DNA from: Noviherbaspirillum sp. UKPF54
GTDB taxonomy: Bacteria; Pseudomonadota; Gammaproteobacteria; Burkholderiales; Burkholderiaceae_D
Direction: 5' to 3'
Length of the DNA: 64,000 nucleotides
NCBI RefSeq assembly: GCF_007874125.1
Contig: NZ_CP040128.1
Coordinates: forward strand, 4,030,001 to 4,094,000
Part shown: piece after piece, positions 44,526-56,719 of the stretch
Layout of the letters: each line of letters starts with the position of its first letter
How positions within the stretch are numbered: the stretch's first letter is position 1
The notes under the pieces: model-generated
The model's database searches: none
Seen by the model: only the letters and a program-made list of their open reading frames with translations
Told to the model about the DNA's origin: nothing
Made by a program: the position numbers and the translations under genes

Positions 44526-44531
44526 AACCCC

Positions 44532-45302
44532 ATGGCAAAAATCTTCTGCGTCGCCAACCAGAAAGGCGGCGTCGGCAAAACCACCACTGCCGTCAATCTC
44601 GCCGCCGGCTTGGCCCAACTCGATCAGCGCGTATTGCTGATCGATCTCGACCCTCAAGGCAACGCGACCATGGGTGCCGGCATCAACAAGTCCGAACTCG
44701 ACGCATCGGTTTATGAAGTGCTGCTGGGATTGTCCGATATCAAGACTGCGCGCAAGACTGACGGCAACGGCGGCTTTCACGTGTTACCCGCCAACCGTGA
44801 ACTGGCAGGCGCGGAAGTGGAAATGGTGGAACTCGAGAACCGGGAAAAGCGCTTGAAAGATGCTGTTGCCGCAGTCGATGCCGAGTACGATTTTGTGCTG
44901 ATCGATTGCCCGCCCGCGCTGTCGATGCTCACGCTCAACGGCTTGTGCGCCGCGCACGGCGTGATCATCCCGATGCAGTGCGAGTATTACGCACTGGAAG
45001 GCTTGTCCGACCTAGTCAACACCATCAAGAAAGTGCACGCGAAGCTCAATACCGACCTGAAGATCATCGGCTTGCTGCGCGTAATGTTTGATCCGCGCAT
45101 GACCCTGTCGCAGCAAGTGTCGGCACAGCTGGAACAGCATTTCGGCGACAAGGTTTTTAAGACCATTATCCCGCGCAACGTGCGCCTGGCCGAAGCCCCG
45201 TCCTACGGCATGCCCGGCGTGTCCTTCGATCCCTCGTCCAAGGGCGCGCAAGCCTATATCGCGTTCGGTGCCGAGATGGTTCAGCGCATCAAATCCATGT
45301 AA
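44532..45302 (+). CDS. parA: Chromosome partitioning ATPase ParA (Soj)
   Basis: This is a 256-residue deviant-Walker ATPase. It shows IFCVANQKGGVGKTTTAVNLAAGLA (signature Lys and P-loop), VLLIDLDPQGNATMG, and YDFVLIDCPPALSMLTLNGL. ATP-dependent DNA binding drives segregation of ParB-parS complexes near the origin. There is no N-terminal helix-turn-helix, so it is the chromosomal, small ParA type. It starts 6 bases after the lysE stop and is followed by parB 12 bases later. Two parS sites lie 3.4 and 4.2 kb upstream. Confidence 0.96.
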   Translation: MAKIFCVANQKGGVGKTTTAVNLAAGLAQLDQRVLLIDLDPQGNATMGAGINKSELDASVYEVLLGLSDIKTARKTDGNGGFHVLPANRELAGAEVEMVELENREKRLKDAVAAVDAEYDFVLIDCPPALSMLTLNGLCAAHGVIIPMQCEYYALEGLSDLVNTIKKVHAKLNTDLKIIGLLRVMFDPRMTLSQQVSAQLEQHFGDKVFKTIIPRNVRLAEAPSYGMPGVSFDPSSKGAQAYIAFGAEMVQRIKSM

Positions 45303-45314
45303 CTGAAGAAGCTT

Positions 45315-46199
45315 ATGGCTACCAAAAAATCCAAGGGACTCGGGCGCGGGCTCGATGCATTGCTCGGCGGCTCCTCCGACTTCGAGGAAGCGGTTCCCAA
45401 TGTGCAGGGCGCGCCTGCGACCCTCCATGTAGCGCAACTGCAGGCCGGCAAGTACCAGCCGCGCACGCGCATGGATGAGGGCGCGTTGAACGAGTTGGCC
45501 GCCTCGATCAAGGCGCAGGGCTTGATGCAGCCGATCCTGGTGCGCCCGATTGCACACAACGGCACCGACAAGTACGAAATCATTGCCGGCGAGCGCCGCT
45601 TTCGCGCCGCCCAGATCGCCGGCCTGACCGATGTCCCGGTGCTGGTCAAGGATGTCGACGACCAAGCCGCCGCCGCCATGGCGCTGATCGAAAACATCCA
45701 GCGCGAAGACTTGAACCCGCTGGAAGAGGCGCAAGGCATCCAGCGCCTGATCACCGATTTCAGTTTCACTCATGAGCAGGCCGCCGGCGCGGTCGGCCGC
45801 TCGCGCAGCGCCGTGTCCAACCTGCTGCGCCTGTTGAATCTAGCCAAGCCGGTGCAAACCATGCTGATGGCCGGCGACATCGACATGGGCCATGCGCGCG
45901 CCTTGCTGGCGGTCGATGCCGCGACCCAGATCACGCTGGCAAACCAGGTCGTCGCCAAGCGCATGTCCGTGCGCGATGCCGAAAAGCTGGTGGCGAAGGC
46001 ATCCGACGAAGCGACGGCCAAACCGCGCAATGGCAAGGAAAAGTCGCGCGACATTGCCCGCCTGGAAGAAGAGTTGTCCGATGCGCTAGCCACCCAAGTC
46101 GCCATCAAGCTCGGCGCGAAGAACAAGGGCCAGCTCGTCATCGATTTCGCGAACCTCGATGCACTGGACGGACTGATCGCAAAGCTGCGAGGCGAGTAG
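45315..46199 (+). CDS. parB: Chromosome partitioning protein ParB (Spo0J)
   Basis: This is a 294-residue ParB. The N-terminus is GLGRGLDALLGG, a conserved ParA-stimulating region. The CTPase/ParB-N domain covers about residues 35-125 (GKYQPRTRMDEGALNELAASIKAQGLMQPILVRP, then GERRFRAAQIAGLTDVPVLV, where GERRFRAA is the nucleotide motif). The helix-turn-helix occupies about 140-200 (FTHEQAAGAVGRSRSAVSNLLRLLNL), and the C-terminal dimer domain ends the protein. It binds the two parS sites upstream and spreads as a CTP-dependent clamp. A clear terminator follows. Confidence 0.96.
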   Translation: MATKKSKGLGRGLDALLGGSSDFEEAVPNVQGAPATLHVAQLQAGKYQPRTRMDEGALNELAASIKAQGLMQPILVRPIAHNGTDKYEIIAGERRFRAAQIAGLTDVPVLVKDVDDQAAAAMALIENIQREDLNPLEEAQGIQRLITDFSFTHEQAAGAVGRSRSAVSNLLRLLNLAKPVQTMLMAGDIDMGHARALLAVDAATQITLANQVVAKRMSVRDAEKLVAKASDEATAKPRNGKEKSRDIARLEEELSDALATQVAIKLGAKNKGQLVIDFANLDALDGLIAKLRGE

Positions 46200-46223
46200 G
46201 GCCATTGCGGCAGGGCGAGTAAC

Positions 46224-46250
46224 AGAGCGGGTTGTTGCCCGCTCTTTTTT
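46224..46250 (+). terminator. Rho-independent terminator after parB
   Basis: AGAGCGGG (46224-46231), loop TTGTTG, CCCGCTCT (46238-46245), followed by a T-run to 46250. It ends the mnmG-to-parB transcript 25 bases after the parB stop. Between here and the atp promoter (46251-46399) nothing further is recognised. Confidence 0.88.
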
Positions 46251-46399
46251 CATGTCTATAGAAAAGTATTACCTCGAGCGTCATTGGGGTGCGGCGCATG
46301 CCTTGCTAACCTAGATAACGATGTGGACAGGTACGACGGAAGCATGCACTACCGTAGTTTTACGGTAGGGGACTGCTCAAATTTCGTCGCGGCAAAGGT

Positions 46400-46429
46400 T
46401 TGACGCTCACTGTGGAAAACACTTATAAT
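46400..46429 (+). promoter_or_regulatory. Sigma-70 promoter of the atp operon
   Basis: TTGACG (46400-46405), 18 bases, TATAAT (46424-46429). It matches the -35 at five of six positions and the -10 at all six. It lies 101 bases upstream of atpI, the first gene of the ATP synthase operon, and downstream of the parB terminator. Confidence 0.65.
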
Positions 46430-46529
46430 CCCGTGGTTTCACAAAAATGCACCACCAGGAAACACCGCGGCCCGTAGCGAGAGTCTGAATAGAACAAAGG
46501 CTCCCCGGATTGCACGATTTTGGACCCTT

Positions 46530-46868
46530 ATGCTGCGCATCGTCCTGCTGCAATTTGCGACTACGGTCATCGCCGGACTGATTGCCGGCATGCTTGGCGG
46601 AGTGCATGCGCTGATATCCGCGCTTCTCGGTGGGCTGTGCTGTGTAGTGCCGAACGGCTTGTTTGCCTTGCGACTGTTTACGAACGCGCAAAAGCCGGGC
46701 GCTGTCAATCCGATGACTTTTTTCATCGGCGAGTTTATTAAGATTGCATTGACCATTGCGCTGCTGGGCGCGGTGGTCTGGCTGTACCGCGATTTGAACT
46801 GGCTGGCGCTGATCGCCGCCTTCATCGTGGCGCTGAAGAGTTACATCATCTTATTATTTAGGCACTGA
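46530..46868 (+). CDS. atpI: ATP synthase subunit I (AtpI)
   Basis: This is a 112-residue hydrophobic protein with four predicted spans. It opens [24 protein letters not shown], continues with [22 protein letters not shown] and [23 protein letters not shown], and ends [11 protein letters not shown]. AtpI assists assembly of the c-ring and is always encoded ahead of atpB. It begins 101 bases after a strong promoter and its stop lies one base from the atpB start. The sequence is poorly conserved across bacteria, so the call rests on topology, the GEFxK motif and position. Confidence 0.88.
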   Translation: MLRIVLLQFATTVIAGLIAGMLGGVHALISALLGGLCCVVPNGLFALRLFTNAQKPGAVNPMTFFIGEFIKIALTIALLGAVVWLYRDLNWLALIAAFIVALKSYIILLFRH

Positions 46869-46869
46869 C

Positions 46870-47709
46870 ATGGCAAACGAACTGGCTGAAGCAGCGGGCC
46901 ACGCTGCAGAACACGCCCCCACCGCGTCCGAATATATCGTCCACCACCTCGGACATCTCTCCACCCATCATCAAGAAAAGATCGTCGATTTTTCAATCAT
47001 CAACATGGACACCGTGTTCTGGTCCATCGCGATGGGCGTGGTCGGCTGCCTGTTGATGTGGCTGGCCGCACGCAAGGCAACGTCCGGCGTGCCAAGCCGC
47101 TTCCAGGCGTTCGTCGAAATGGTCGTGGAAATGGTCGAAGACCAGTCCAAGTCGATCATCCACGGCGACCGCACCTTCATCGCTCCGCTCGCGCTGACCG
47201 TATTCGTCTGGGTCGCGCTGATGAACTCGCTCGACTTCCTGCCGGTGGACCTGTTCTCCGGCATCTTCCGCCTGCTTGGCATCGAAACCCACCATCGCGT
47301 GGTGCCGACCGCCGACCTGAATGGCACGCTCGGCATGTCGCTCGGTGTGCTGGCCGTGGTGATCTACTACAACCTCAAGATCAAGGGCGTCGGCGGCTGG
47401 CTGCATGAGTGGCTTGCGGCACCGTTCGGCATCTACATGGCGCCGTTCAACGTGCTGCTGAACCTGATCGAATACCTGGCACGCACCGTTTCCCTCGGCA
47501 TGCGACTTTTCGGCAACATGTACGCCGGCGAACTGCTGTTCCTGCTGATCGCATTGCTGGGCTCGATGGCCACCGCCTTCGGCTTCATCGGCCAGGTGAT
47601 TGCCGGCTCCGCATGGGCGATCTTCCACATTCTGATCGTGTTCCTGCAAGCCTTCATCTTCATGATGCTGACGCTCGTGTATATCGGCCAGGCCCACGAA
47701 GCCCACTAA
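46870..47709 (+). CDS. atpB: F0F1 ATP synthase subunit a
   Basis: This is the 279-residue membrane subunit a that forms the two proton half-channels. The essential Arg lies in [23 protein letters not shown]. Other family segments are [43 protein letters not shown] and [28 protein letters not shown]. The N-terminus carries a longer His-containing stretch ([23 protein letters not shown]) as in other betaproteobacteria. The start is one base after the atpI stop. It is followed by a U-rich spacer and atpE. Confidence 0.96.
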   Translation: MANELAEAAGHAAEHAPTASEYIVHHLGHLSTHHQEKIVDFSIINMDTVFWSIAMGVVGCLLMWLAARKATSGVPSRFQAFVEMVVEMVEDQSKSIIHGDRTFIAPLALTVFVWVALMNSLDFLPVDLFSGIFRLLGIETHHRVVPTADLNGTLGMSLGVLAVVIYYNLKIKGVGGWLHEWLAAPFGIYMAPFNVLLNLIEYLARTVSLGMRLFGNMYAGELLFLLIALLGSMATAFGFIGQVIAGSAWAIFHILIVFLQAFIFMMLTLVYIGQAHEAH

Positions 47710-47732
47710 AGAATCGAAAGATAGTAGCTGTA

Positions 47733-47754
47733 ATTTTTTAGTTTTTTATTTTTA
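47733..47754 (+). promoter_or_regulatory. U-rich translational enhancer-like spacer before atpE
   Basis: The 70-base atpB-atpE gap contains an almost pure T stretch interrupted by A/G at 47733-47754, followed by GAAGGAAATC as Shine-Dalgarno. In E. coli an unstructured U-rich region upstream of atpE raises translation of subunit c, which is needed in about tenfold excess. The function here is inferred by analogy. Confidence 0.5.
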
Positions 47755-47761
47755 ACCTTAA

Positions 47762-48025
<264 letters not shown>

Positions 48026-48098
48026 TACGGCTTATAGCTGATTTCCATCCGCCGAACCCTCCTGGTTCGGCGCTCGTTATTCTGAGAAGGAAAACACC

Positions 48099-48569
48099 GT
48101 GAACCTGAATGCAACCTTGTTTGCGCAGTTCGTGGTCTTCTTCGTCCTCGCGTGGTTCACGATGAAATTCGTGTGGCCGCCGCTGATGAAAGCGCTCGAC
48201 GAACGTGCTGAGAAGATCGCGAATGGTTTGGCCGCCGCCGACCGTGCCAAGACAGAGATGGCTGCCGCCGAAAAGCGCGCGCAGGCTGAACTGACTTCCG
48301 CCCGCGACGAAGGCCAGAAGCGTATCGGCGACGCTGAAAAGCGCGCTGCAGCAATTATCGAAGAAGCCAAGAAGACTGCATCTGACGAAGCCGCGCGCAT
48401 CCTCGCCGCTGCCAAAGCAGACGCAGAACAGCAAGTGATTCGTGCACGTGACGAACTGCGCGCGCAGGTCGCGACCCTCGCGGTCAAAGGCGCCGAGCAG
48501 ATTCTGAAACGTGAGGTAAATGCAGCGGCGCACGCCGATCTGCTGAACCAACTGAAGACTGAGCTGTAA
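48099..48569 (+). CDS. atpF: F0F1 ATP synthase subunit b
   Basis: This is the 156-residue peripheral-stalk subunit. One N-terminal membrane helix ([42 protein letters not shown]) is followed by a long charged coiled coil and the C-terminal delta-binding region. The start is GTG 48099 after AGAAGGAAAA; no ATG gives a better fit, and the family begins at exactly this point (MNLNATL). Its length equals that of E. coli subunit b (156). Confidence 0.96.
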   Translation: MNLNATLFAQFVVFFVLAWFTMKFVWPPLMKALDERAEKIANGLAAADRAKTEMAAAEKRAQAELTSARDEGQKRIGDAEKRAAAIIEEAKKTASDEAARILAAAKADAEQQVIRARDELRAQVATLAVKGAEQILKREVNAAAHADLLNQLKTEL

Positions 48570-48571
48570 TC

Positions 48572-49105
48572 ATGGCCGAACTCGCAACGATTGCTCGTCC
48601 TTACGCAGAAGCACTGTTCCGTGTAGCCCAATCCGGCGATCTCGCCGCCTGGTCCGACCTCGTGTCGGAGATGGCCGCCGTTGCCGCTCTCCCTGACGTC
48701 AAGTCATTCGCCAGCAATCCGAAAATCCCGGATCAGCAGGTTGTCGAAACGTTCCTGTCGCTGTTGAAGTCCAAGGTTTCCCCCGAAGCGAAAAACTTCG
48801 TCGGGATGCTGGTCGAAAACGGCCGTCTGACGCTGTTGCCGGAAATCGGCGCGCAATTCCACGCATTGAAGAATGCGGCGCAAGGTGCAGCCGATGCGGA
48901 AATCACGAGCGCGTTCGAGTTGACCGGCGCTCAGGTGAACGACCTGGTGGCGACGCTGGAGAAGAAATTTGGCCGCAAGCTCAATCCGTCCGTGAAAGTG
49001 GATAGTTCGCTGATCGGTGGCGTACGCGTGGCAGTAGGCGACGAAGTGCTGGATACCTCGGTACGCGCCAAGCTGCAGCAAATGTACACCGCCCTGGCGT
49101 CGTGA
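48572..49105 (+). CDS. atpH: F0F1 ATP synthase subunit delta
   Basis: This is the 177-residue subunit that links the b-dimer to the top of F1. The N-terminal helical domain starts [26 protein letters not shown]; the C-terminal signature region includes [40 protein letters not shown]. It begins 2 bases after the atpF stop. Motifs and length fit the family. Confidence 0.95.
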   Translation: MAELATIARPYAEALFRVAQSGDLAAWSDLVSEMAAVAALPDVKSFASNPKIPDQQVVETFLSLLKSKVSPEAKNFVGMLVENGRLTLLPEIGAQFHALKNAAQGAADAEITSAFELTGAQVNDLVATLEKKFGRKLNPSVKVDSSLIGGVRVAVGDEVLDTSVRAKLQQMYTALAS

Positions 49106-49151
49106 GCCTGTCACGCTAGCGTAAGCAGAGAAACAAATTTTAGGAGTTATT

Positions 49152-50687
<1,536 letters not shown>

Positions 50688-50712
50688 TCACCGGGCTAAG
50701 GAGTAATTACTC

Positions 50713-51582
50713 ATGGCTGCAGGCAAAGAGATACGCGGCAAGATCAAGAGCGTAGAAAGTACGAAGAAGATCACCAAGGCGATGGAAATGGTCGCCGCAT
50801 CCAAAATGCGCAAGGCGCAGGACCGGATGCGTTCGGCCCGCCCGTACAGTGACAAGATTCGTAACATCGCCGCTCACTTGTCGCAAGCCAATCCAGAGTA
50901 CACGCATCCGTTCCTGGTTCAGCAAAACGAAGCAAAGACGGTGGGTATCATCGTCGTCACGACCGACAAGGGTCTGTGCGGCGGCATGAACACCAACGTG
51001 CTGCGGATGGTGACCAACAAGGTGCGTGAACTCGAAGGTCAAGGCATCAAGACCGAAGCAGTCGCGATCGGCAACAAGGGTCTCGGTTTCCTCAATCGCA
51101 TCGGCGCCAAGGTCGTGGCCCAGGCTGTCCAGCTCGGCGATACGCCGCATCTGGACAAGCTGATTGGCCCGGTCAAGGTCCTGCTCGATGCGTACGTGGA
51201 AGGCAAACTGGACGCGGTCTACCTGTTCTACACCAAGTTCATCAACACGATGAAGCAAGAGTCGCGGATGGATCAACTCCTGCCTCTGGCGTCCGAAAAG
51301 ATGGAAGCGGACAAGACGTCACTGGCATGGGACTACATCTACGAGCCGGATGCGCAAAGTGTGATCGATGAACTCCTGGTGCGTTATGTCGAGGCGCTGA
51401 TTTACCAGTCCGTCGCGGAAAACATGGCGTCCGAGCAATCGGCGCGCATGGTCGCGATGAAGGCAGCGTCCGACAACGCAGGTAACGTGATCGGCGAGCT
51501 GAAACTGGTCTATAACAAGACCCGTCAGGCCGCGATTACCAAGGAACTGTCCGAGATCGTCGCCGGTGCGGCAGCGGTTTAA
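50713..51582 (+). CDS. atpG: F0F1 ATP synthase subunit gamma
   Basis: This is the 289-residue rotor shaft. The N-terminal helix reads [33 protein letters not shown], the central Rossmann-like part includes [15 protein letters not shown], and the C-terminal helix carries the family signature [22 protein letters not shown] precedes the start at a normal distance. The length agrees with E. coli gamma (287). Confidence 0.97.
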   Translation: MAAGKEIRGKIKSVESTKKITKAMEMVAASKMRKAQDRMRSARPYSDKIRNIAAHLSQANPEYTHPFLVQQNEAKTVGIIVVTTDKGLCGGMNTNVLRMVTNKVRELEGQGIKTEAVAIGNKGLGFLNRIGAKVVAQAVQLGDTPHLDKLIGPVKVLLDAYVEGKLDAVYLFYTKFINTMKQESRMDQLLPLASEKMEADKTSLAWDYIYEPDAQSVIDELLVRYVEALIYQSVAENMASEQSARMVAMKAASDNAGNVIGELKLVYNKTRQAAITKELSEIVAGAAAV

Positions 51583-53016
<1,434 letters not shown>

Positions 53017-53025
53017 TGCCGGTTA

Positions 53026-53050
53026 GCTCCTCTTCCTAGCGGAGGGGAGC
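53026..53050 (+). other. Intercistronic hairpin between atpD and atpC
   Basis: GCTCCTCTTC (53026-53035), loop CTAGC, GGAGGGGAGC (53041-53050) form a 10-pair stem with two G-T pairs. There is no T-run. It may lower or separate expression of the epsilon subunit relative to beta. Confidence 0.45.
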
Positions 53051-53093
53051 AATTAAGCGGTCTGGTCTTCAGACGAACAACAAAGGTTCTAAC

Positions 53094-53516
53094 ATGGCAC
53101 ACACTATTCACGTAGACGTCGTCTCCGCCGAAGAAGAAATCTTCGCCGGCGAAGCCGAGTTCGTCGCGTTGCCGGGTGAAGCGGGCGAGCTGGGTATCTA
53201 TCCCCAGCACACGCCGCTGATCACGCGCATTCGGCCGGGTGCGGTGCGCATCAAGGTGCCGGGCCAGGCGGAAGATGAGTTTGTCTTCGTCGCCGGCGGC
53301 ATTCTCGAAGTGCAACCGAACGGCGTCACCGTGCTGGCCGATACCGCGATCCGCGGTCACGACCTGGACGAGGCAAAGGCGACCGAAGCGAAGAAATTGG
53401 CGGAAGAAACGTTGTCGAACAAGGACTCGAAAATCGATTATGCGAAAGCGCAGGCTGAATTGGCCGCCGCGATCGCACAATTGGCAGCGATCGAGAAATT
53501 GCGCAAGAAACGCTGA
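53094..53516 (+). CDS. atpC: F0F1 ATP synthase subunit epsilon
   Basis: This is the 140-residue epsilon subunit. The N-terminal beta sandwich reads [48 protein letters not shown] and the C-terminal two-helix regulatory part includes [17 protein letters not shown] and [24 protein letters not shown]. It couples the rotor and inhibits hydrolysis. It is the last gene of the operon and is followed by a strong terminator. Confidence 0.96.
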   Translation: MAHTIHVDVVSAEEEIFAGEAEFVALPGEAGELGIYPQHTPLITRIRPGAVRIKVPGQAEDEFVFVAGGILEVQPNGVTVLADTAIRGHDLDEAKATEAKKLAEETLSNKDSKIDYAKAQAELAAAIAQLAAIEKLRKKR

Positions 53517-53535
53517 TGATGCAGGCAGTACAATG

Positions 53536-53561
53536 AAAGGCAGCTTCGGCTGCCTTTTTTT
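53536..53561 (+). terminator. Rho-independent terminator of the atp operon
   Basis: AAAGGCAGC (53536-53544), tetraloop TTCG, GCTGCCTTT (53549-53557) and a T-run to 53561. This is a perfect stem with a UUCG loop, 19 bases after the atpC stop. Confidence 0.93.
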
Positions 53562-53657
53562 GTTTTGGCGCCTACTGCGTGCTCGCCGCCCGGCCTGCGC
53601 GCATGCGTCGCCTGCACCGAAACTTCGTTTTGTGTCGTTATGTGACGCGGGATTCCC

Positions 53658-54092
53658 ATGATGCTGGATGCAGATGCGATTCGAGCCTTGCTCACCGAAA
53701 GCCGCACCATCGCGGTGGTCGGCCTTTCCACCAAACCAGAACGCCCGAGCTACGGCGTGGCCAAGTACCTGCAGCTGCACGGCTACCGTGTCGTCCCGGT
53801 CAATCCGACGCACGCGGGCGAACATATCCTCGGCGAATATTGCCATGGCACGCTGACGCAGGCCGCCGATGCAGTCATGCGCGCAGGCGCGCGAATCGAC
53901 ATCATCGATTGCTTTCGCAAGTCGGAACACGTGGCGCCGGTCGTCGACGAAGCGATTGCCGTCGGCGCGCGCTGCGTATGGATGCAGCTGGGCGTGATCG
54001 ATCACGCCGCCGCCACCAAGGCAGAGACCGCTGGCCTGGCCGTGGTGATGGACAAGTGCATCAAGATCGAACATGCGTTCGTCATGCGTTGA
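53658..54092 (+). CDS. CoA-binding domain protein (YccU type)
   Basis: This is a 144-residue single-domain Rossmann-fold protein of the CoA_binding_2 family. It shows TIAVVGLSTKPERPSYGVAKYLQLHGYRVVPVNPTHAGEHILGE, VDEAIAVGARCVWMQLGVIDHAAATKAETAGLAVVMDKCIKIEH. Related proteins bind CoA; their cellular role is undefined. Start ATGATG at 53658, with no strong Shine-Dalgarno. Its stop directly abuts the SGNH hydrolase start, indicating an operon. Confidence 0.88.
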   Translation: MMLDADAIRALLTESRTIAVVGLSTKPERPSYGVAKYLQLHGYRVVPVNPTHAGEHILGEYCHGTLTQAADAVMRAGARIDIIDCFRKSEHVAPVVDEAIAVGARCVWMQLGVIDHAAATKAETAGLAVVMDKCIKIEHAFVMR

Positions 54093-54857
54093 ATGCCCGC
54101 CAAGTTGCGCCGCTACCTGCCTGAACTGATTGCACTGCCATTGCTGCCCGTTCTGATCGCGCAGGGGCATCGCACGCGCCGCATCACCCCGCGCCTGCCC
54201 GAAGCGGGCGGGCCATGCGCGGGTATTGCCGGCACCGGCGCAGGCGAGCCACTGTCTCTGCTGACGGTTGGCGAGTCGCCGGTGGCCGGGGTGGGGGTGG
54301 CCACGCATGAAGAAGCGATCACCGGCCAGCTGGCGCGCGTCTTGGCGGTACGCCTGCAGAGGGCCGTCCACTGGCGTGCCTGCGGCAGCAACGGCGTCAC
54401 CGTGCGCGAGGCGCTGCAGCAGGTCGTGCCCTCCATTCCCGCGCAGGCGGTCGATATCGCGCTGGTGGCGTTCGGCGTCAACGACACCACCGCGTTTCAT
54501 CCGGTACGCCGCTGGCAGTCCGATCTGCGTGCATTGTTGCAAGCTGTCGACGCGCGCTGCGCCCCGCGCTTGCTGCTGCTGTCCGGCGTGCCGCCGGTCG
54601 CCCATTTCCCCGCGCTGCCGCAGCCACTACGCTGGGTCATGGGTCTCAAATCCGCCGCACTGGACGCCGCCGCACGCGAAATGGCGCCGCACCTGCCGCG
54701 CGCGTTGTACGTACCGCTCGAACTGGCGGTACGCGACACGAGCATGCTGGCCGTGGACGGCTATCATCCGTCGGCTAAAGGCTGTGCTGCCTGGGCCAAG
54801 CTGCTGGCGGATGCATGTCTTTCGCATCTCGGCGGGCAAGCAACCCATGCCGGTTAA
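54093..54857 (+). CDS. SGNH/GDSL-type hydrolase
   Basis: This is a 254-residue esterase or lipase-like protein of the SGNH fold. Block I is LTVGESPVAGVGV (nucleophile Ser in GES instead of GDS). The block III region is DIALVAFGVNDTTAF (Asn), and block V is VDGYHPSAKGCAAWAKLLAD with the catalytic Asp and His. The N-terminus (LPELIALPLLPVLIAQGHRTRRITPRLPEA) has a hydrophobic helix that may anchor the protein. The start codon begins immediately after the preceding stop. The substrate is unknown. Confidence 0.85.
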   Translation: MPAKLRRYLPELIALPLLPVLIAQGHRTRRITPRLPEAGGPCAGIAGTGAGEPLSLLTVGESPVAGVGVATHEEAITGQLARVLAVRLQRAVHWRACGSNGVTVREALQQVVPSIPAQAVDIALVAFGVNDTTAFHPVRRWQSDLRALLQAVDARCAPRLLLLSGVPPVAHFPALPQPLRWVMGLKSAALDAAAREMAPHLPRALYVPLELAVRDTSMLAVDGYHPSAKGCAAWAKLLADACLSHLGGQATHAG

Positions 54858-54886
54858 GCGCATTACCGCCGCCATAGCTGGCAGCG

Positions 54887-56719
54887 CTACGCCGACAGCA
54901 TGACGCGATTGCGGCCTTCCTTCGCGCCGTACAAGGCCAGGTCCGCTTCCTGCAGCAGCATGTCGAAATCCTTGTGTCGTCCCGGCTTGAGAGACGCCAC
55001 GCCGACGCTGACCGTCACCCGGTCTGCCACGCTGGACGATTCATGCGGCAGGTTCATGTCCCACGCGGCTTGCCGTACGCGTTCGGCCAACTCCAGGGCC
55101 TGCCGGGTGTCCACCTGGGGCAGCAGCACTGCGAATTCTTCCCCTCCCAGACGCACCAGTACCTCGTCGACACGTCGAAACAGCGGGGTCAGGGCGGCCG
55201 CCAAAGCTGTCAGGCAGCGATCGCCCTGCGCGTGGCCGTAGGTATCGTTGTAGCGCTTGAATTCGTCGATGTCGCACATCAGCACCGACAGCGGCGCATC
55301 GCTGCGCAAGGCACGGCGGAATTCCACATCCTTGATGTCGTCGAAGTGGCGTCGATTGGCTAGTCCTGTCAACGGATCGTGCCGGCATAGCCGGTGCAGT
55401 TCCCGATTGGCCCGTTGTAGCGCTTGCTGGGCCTCCAGCAGGTTCAATTGCGCGGCCTTGTGGTCGAGCATGTTGGCCGACACGCGTGCCGCCAGTTCAA
55501 GCAGCCCTGCCTTTTCGCTGTCGGGAGCAATGACGCATCCGGTCAGGGCGAGCAGGCCGATGGTGTTGCCGTGAACCTCCACGCCGACCAGTGTATATGC
55601 GTCGTCTCCAAACAATGTCAGCAGGCGTGCGTCGCCGTCGCCCGAATCGCCGCACAGCCAGACGCGCGACTGGTGATTTGCGAGCAGACGCCGTGGAAGC
55701 ATTTCCTCGGACAGGAAAACGTCGTTCTGGACGCCATGCATGCGCGGCGCCGGCCATCCGTTTTCAACCCTGAAGCCGCGCCGCCGGCGGTCATGCGTCA
55801 ACAGCAGGCAGCGGCTGGCCGAAAAATATTCACGGAATGTGCCCAGGCCATGGTCAACTGCGCTGCTAGCCTGCGCCGGCGGCAGGTTGATGAATCGGGT
55901 CAGCACGCGAATGACCAGCGCATGAAAGCTGCGCAGGCGCTCGAGCGAATGGGTGCGCTCGGCCACCATACCGGCCAGCGAGTCGCGATGGGTGCGCAAT
56001 TCCATTTCCAGTTCGCGCTGCCGGTTGATGTAGCCGGACAGTTGGCCGTGCAGCCCGTTGAAGGCATGGCATAACTGGTCGAGCTCGTCACGATAGGGGC
56101 GCTGGGCGCGATCAAGCACGATCGAGCGGCCTAGTGCGGTCGGGCGCAACAGCGAGACCTGGCCGGCCATGTGCGACAGGTGGCGCGTGACCAGGGTACT
56201 GATCAGCCAAGCCATCAGCAGGCCGAACGCCACCCCCTTGACGGCTTCGGCGCCGAGCACGCGCACGGCGTCTACCTGGAGCCGATGCAGGAAAGCGTGG
56301 CGGTCGACATGCAACAGCAGTTGCGCCACTATCTGATCCGGCCGTTCCGGGCTGAACAAGGCTTCCTGCCATGTCAGCGCCCCCTCCGCATCGGCGGCCT
56401 GCTTGCCGACCTGAATGGTCTGCCCGATCGACGTGCTCAGCGTCGCATGCCCGACCATCGGAAAATTCGCCAGCGCGTCGAGTTGAAGACGCACCGCCGG
56501 CATGTCCAAGTCCCACACGCTGTTGGCCAGGCTTTTGCGATAGCTGGCGGCGGCAAACCGCAACTGTTCGAGCGCAGCCTCGCGCTCGTCCACGTAATTA
56601 ATCCCGATTAATACCGCGGTCATCAGCAGCGTGAAAAGCACGCTGTACAACAGCGCCCACGCCACCACTTGGCGGCGCAGAGGACGAAACGGTTTGGCGA
56701 GATCGGCGTCGCTGTTCAT
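54887..56719 (-). CDS. Membrane-bound diguanylate cyclase (HAMP-like, GAF, GGDEF)
   Basis: This is a 610-residue protein with TM1 at about residues 17-40, a periplasmic loop of about 120 residues, TM2 at about 163-182, and a HAMP-like and coiled-coil linker. A GAF-type region follows at about 275-425 (FINLPPAQASSAVDHGLGTFREYFSASRCLLL). The GGDEF domain (about 440-610) has LGGEEFAVLLP, so it should synthesise c-di-GMP. The RxxD inhibitory site is not canonical (RVDE). There is no EAL domain. Its start overlaps the stop of the upstream binding-protein gene by 4 bases, so the periplasmic binding protein may feed signals to its periplasmic loop. The stop is 29 bases from the convergent SGNH gene. 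Confidence 0.88.
   Translation of the reverse strand: MNSDADLAKPFRPLRRQVVAWALLYSVLFTLLMTAVLIGINYVDEREAALEQLRFAAASYRKSLANSVWDLDMPAVRLQLDALANFPMVGHATLSTSIGQTIQVGKQAADAEGALTWQEALFSPERPDQIVAQLLLHVDRHAFLHRLQVDAVRVLGAEAVKGVAFGLLMAWLISTLVTRHLSHMAGQVSLLRPTALGRSIVLDRAQRPYRDELDQLCHAFNGLHGQLSGYINRQRELEMELRTHRDSLAGMVAERTHSLERLRSFHALVIRVLTRFINLPPAQASSAVDHGLGTFREYFSASRCLLLTHDRRRRGFRVENGWPAPRMHGVQNDVFLSEEMLPRRLLANHQSRVWLCGDSGDGDARLLTLFGDDAYTLVGVEVHGNTIGLLALTGCVIAPDSEKAGLLELAARVSANMLDHKAAQLNLLEAQQALQRANRELHRLCRHDPLTGLANRRHFDDIKDVEFRRALRSDAPLSVLMCDIDEFKRYNDTYGHAQGDRCLTALAAALTPLFRRVDEVLVRLGGEEFAVLLPQVDTRQALELAERVRQAAWDMNLPHESSSVADRVTVSVGVASLKPGRHKDFDMLLQEADLALYGAKEGRNRVMLSA

Noticed and set aside
44785..44800. 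A CACGTG-centred sequence inside parA as a third parS
   Set aside because: Only TTTCACGTG matches; the right arm is TTACCC instead of AAACA, giving several mismatches to the 16-base consensus within a conserved coding region.
46407..46825. Short minus-strand frames overlapping the atp promoter and atpI
   Set aside because: No ribosome-binding site or domain, and they run opposite to a clear promoter and a membrane-protein gene in its expected operon position.
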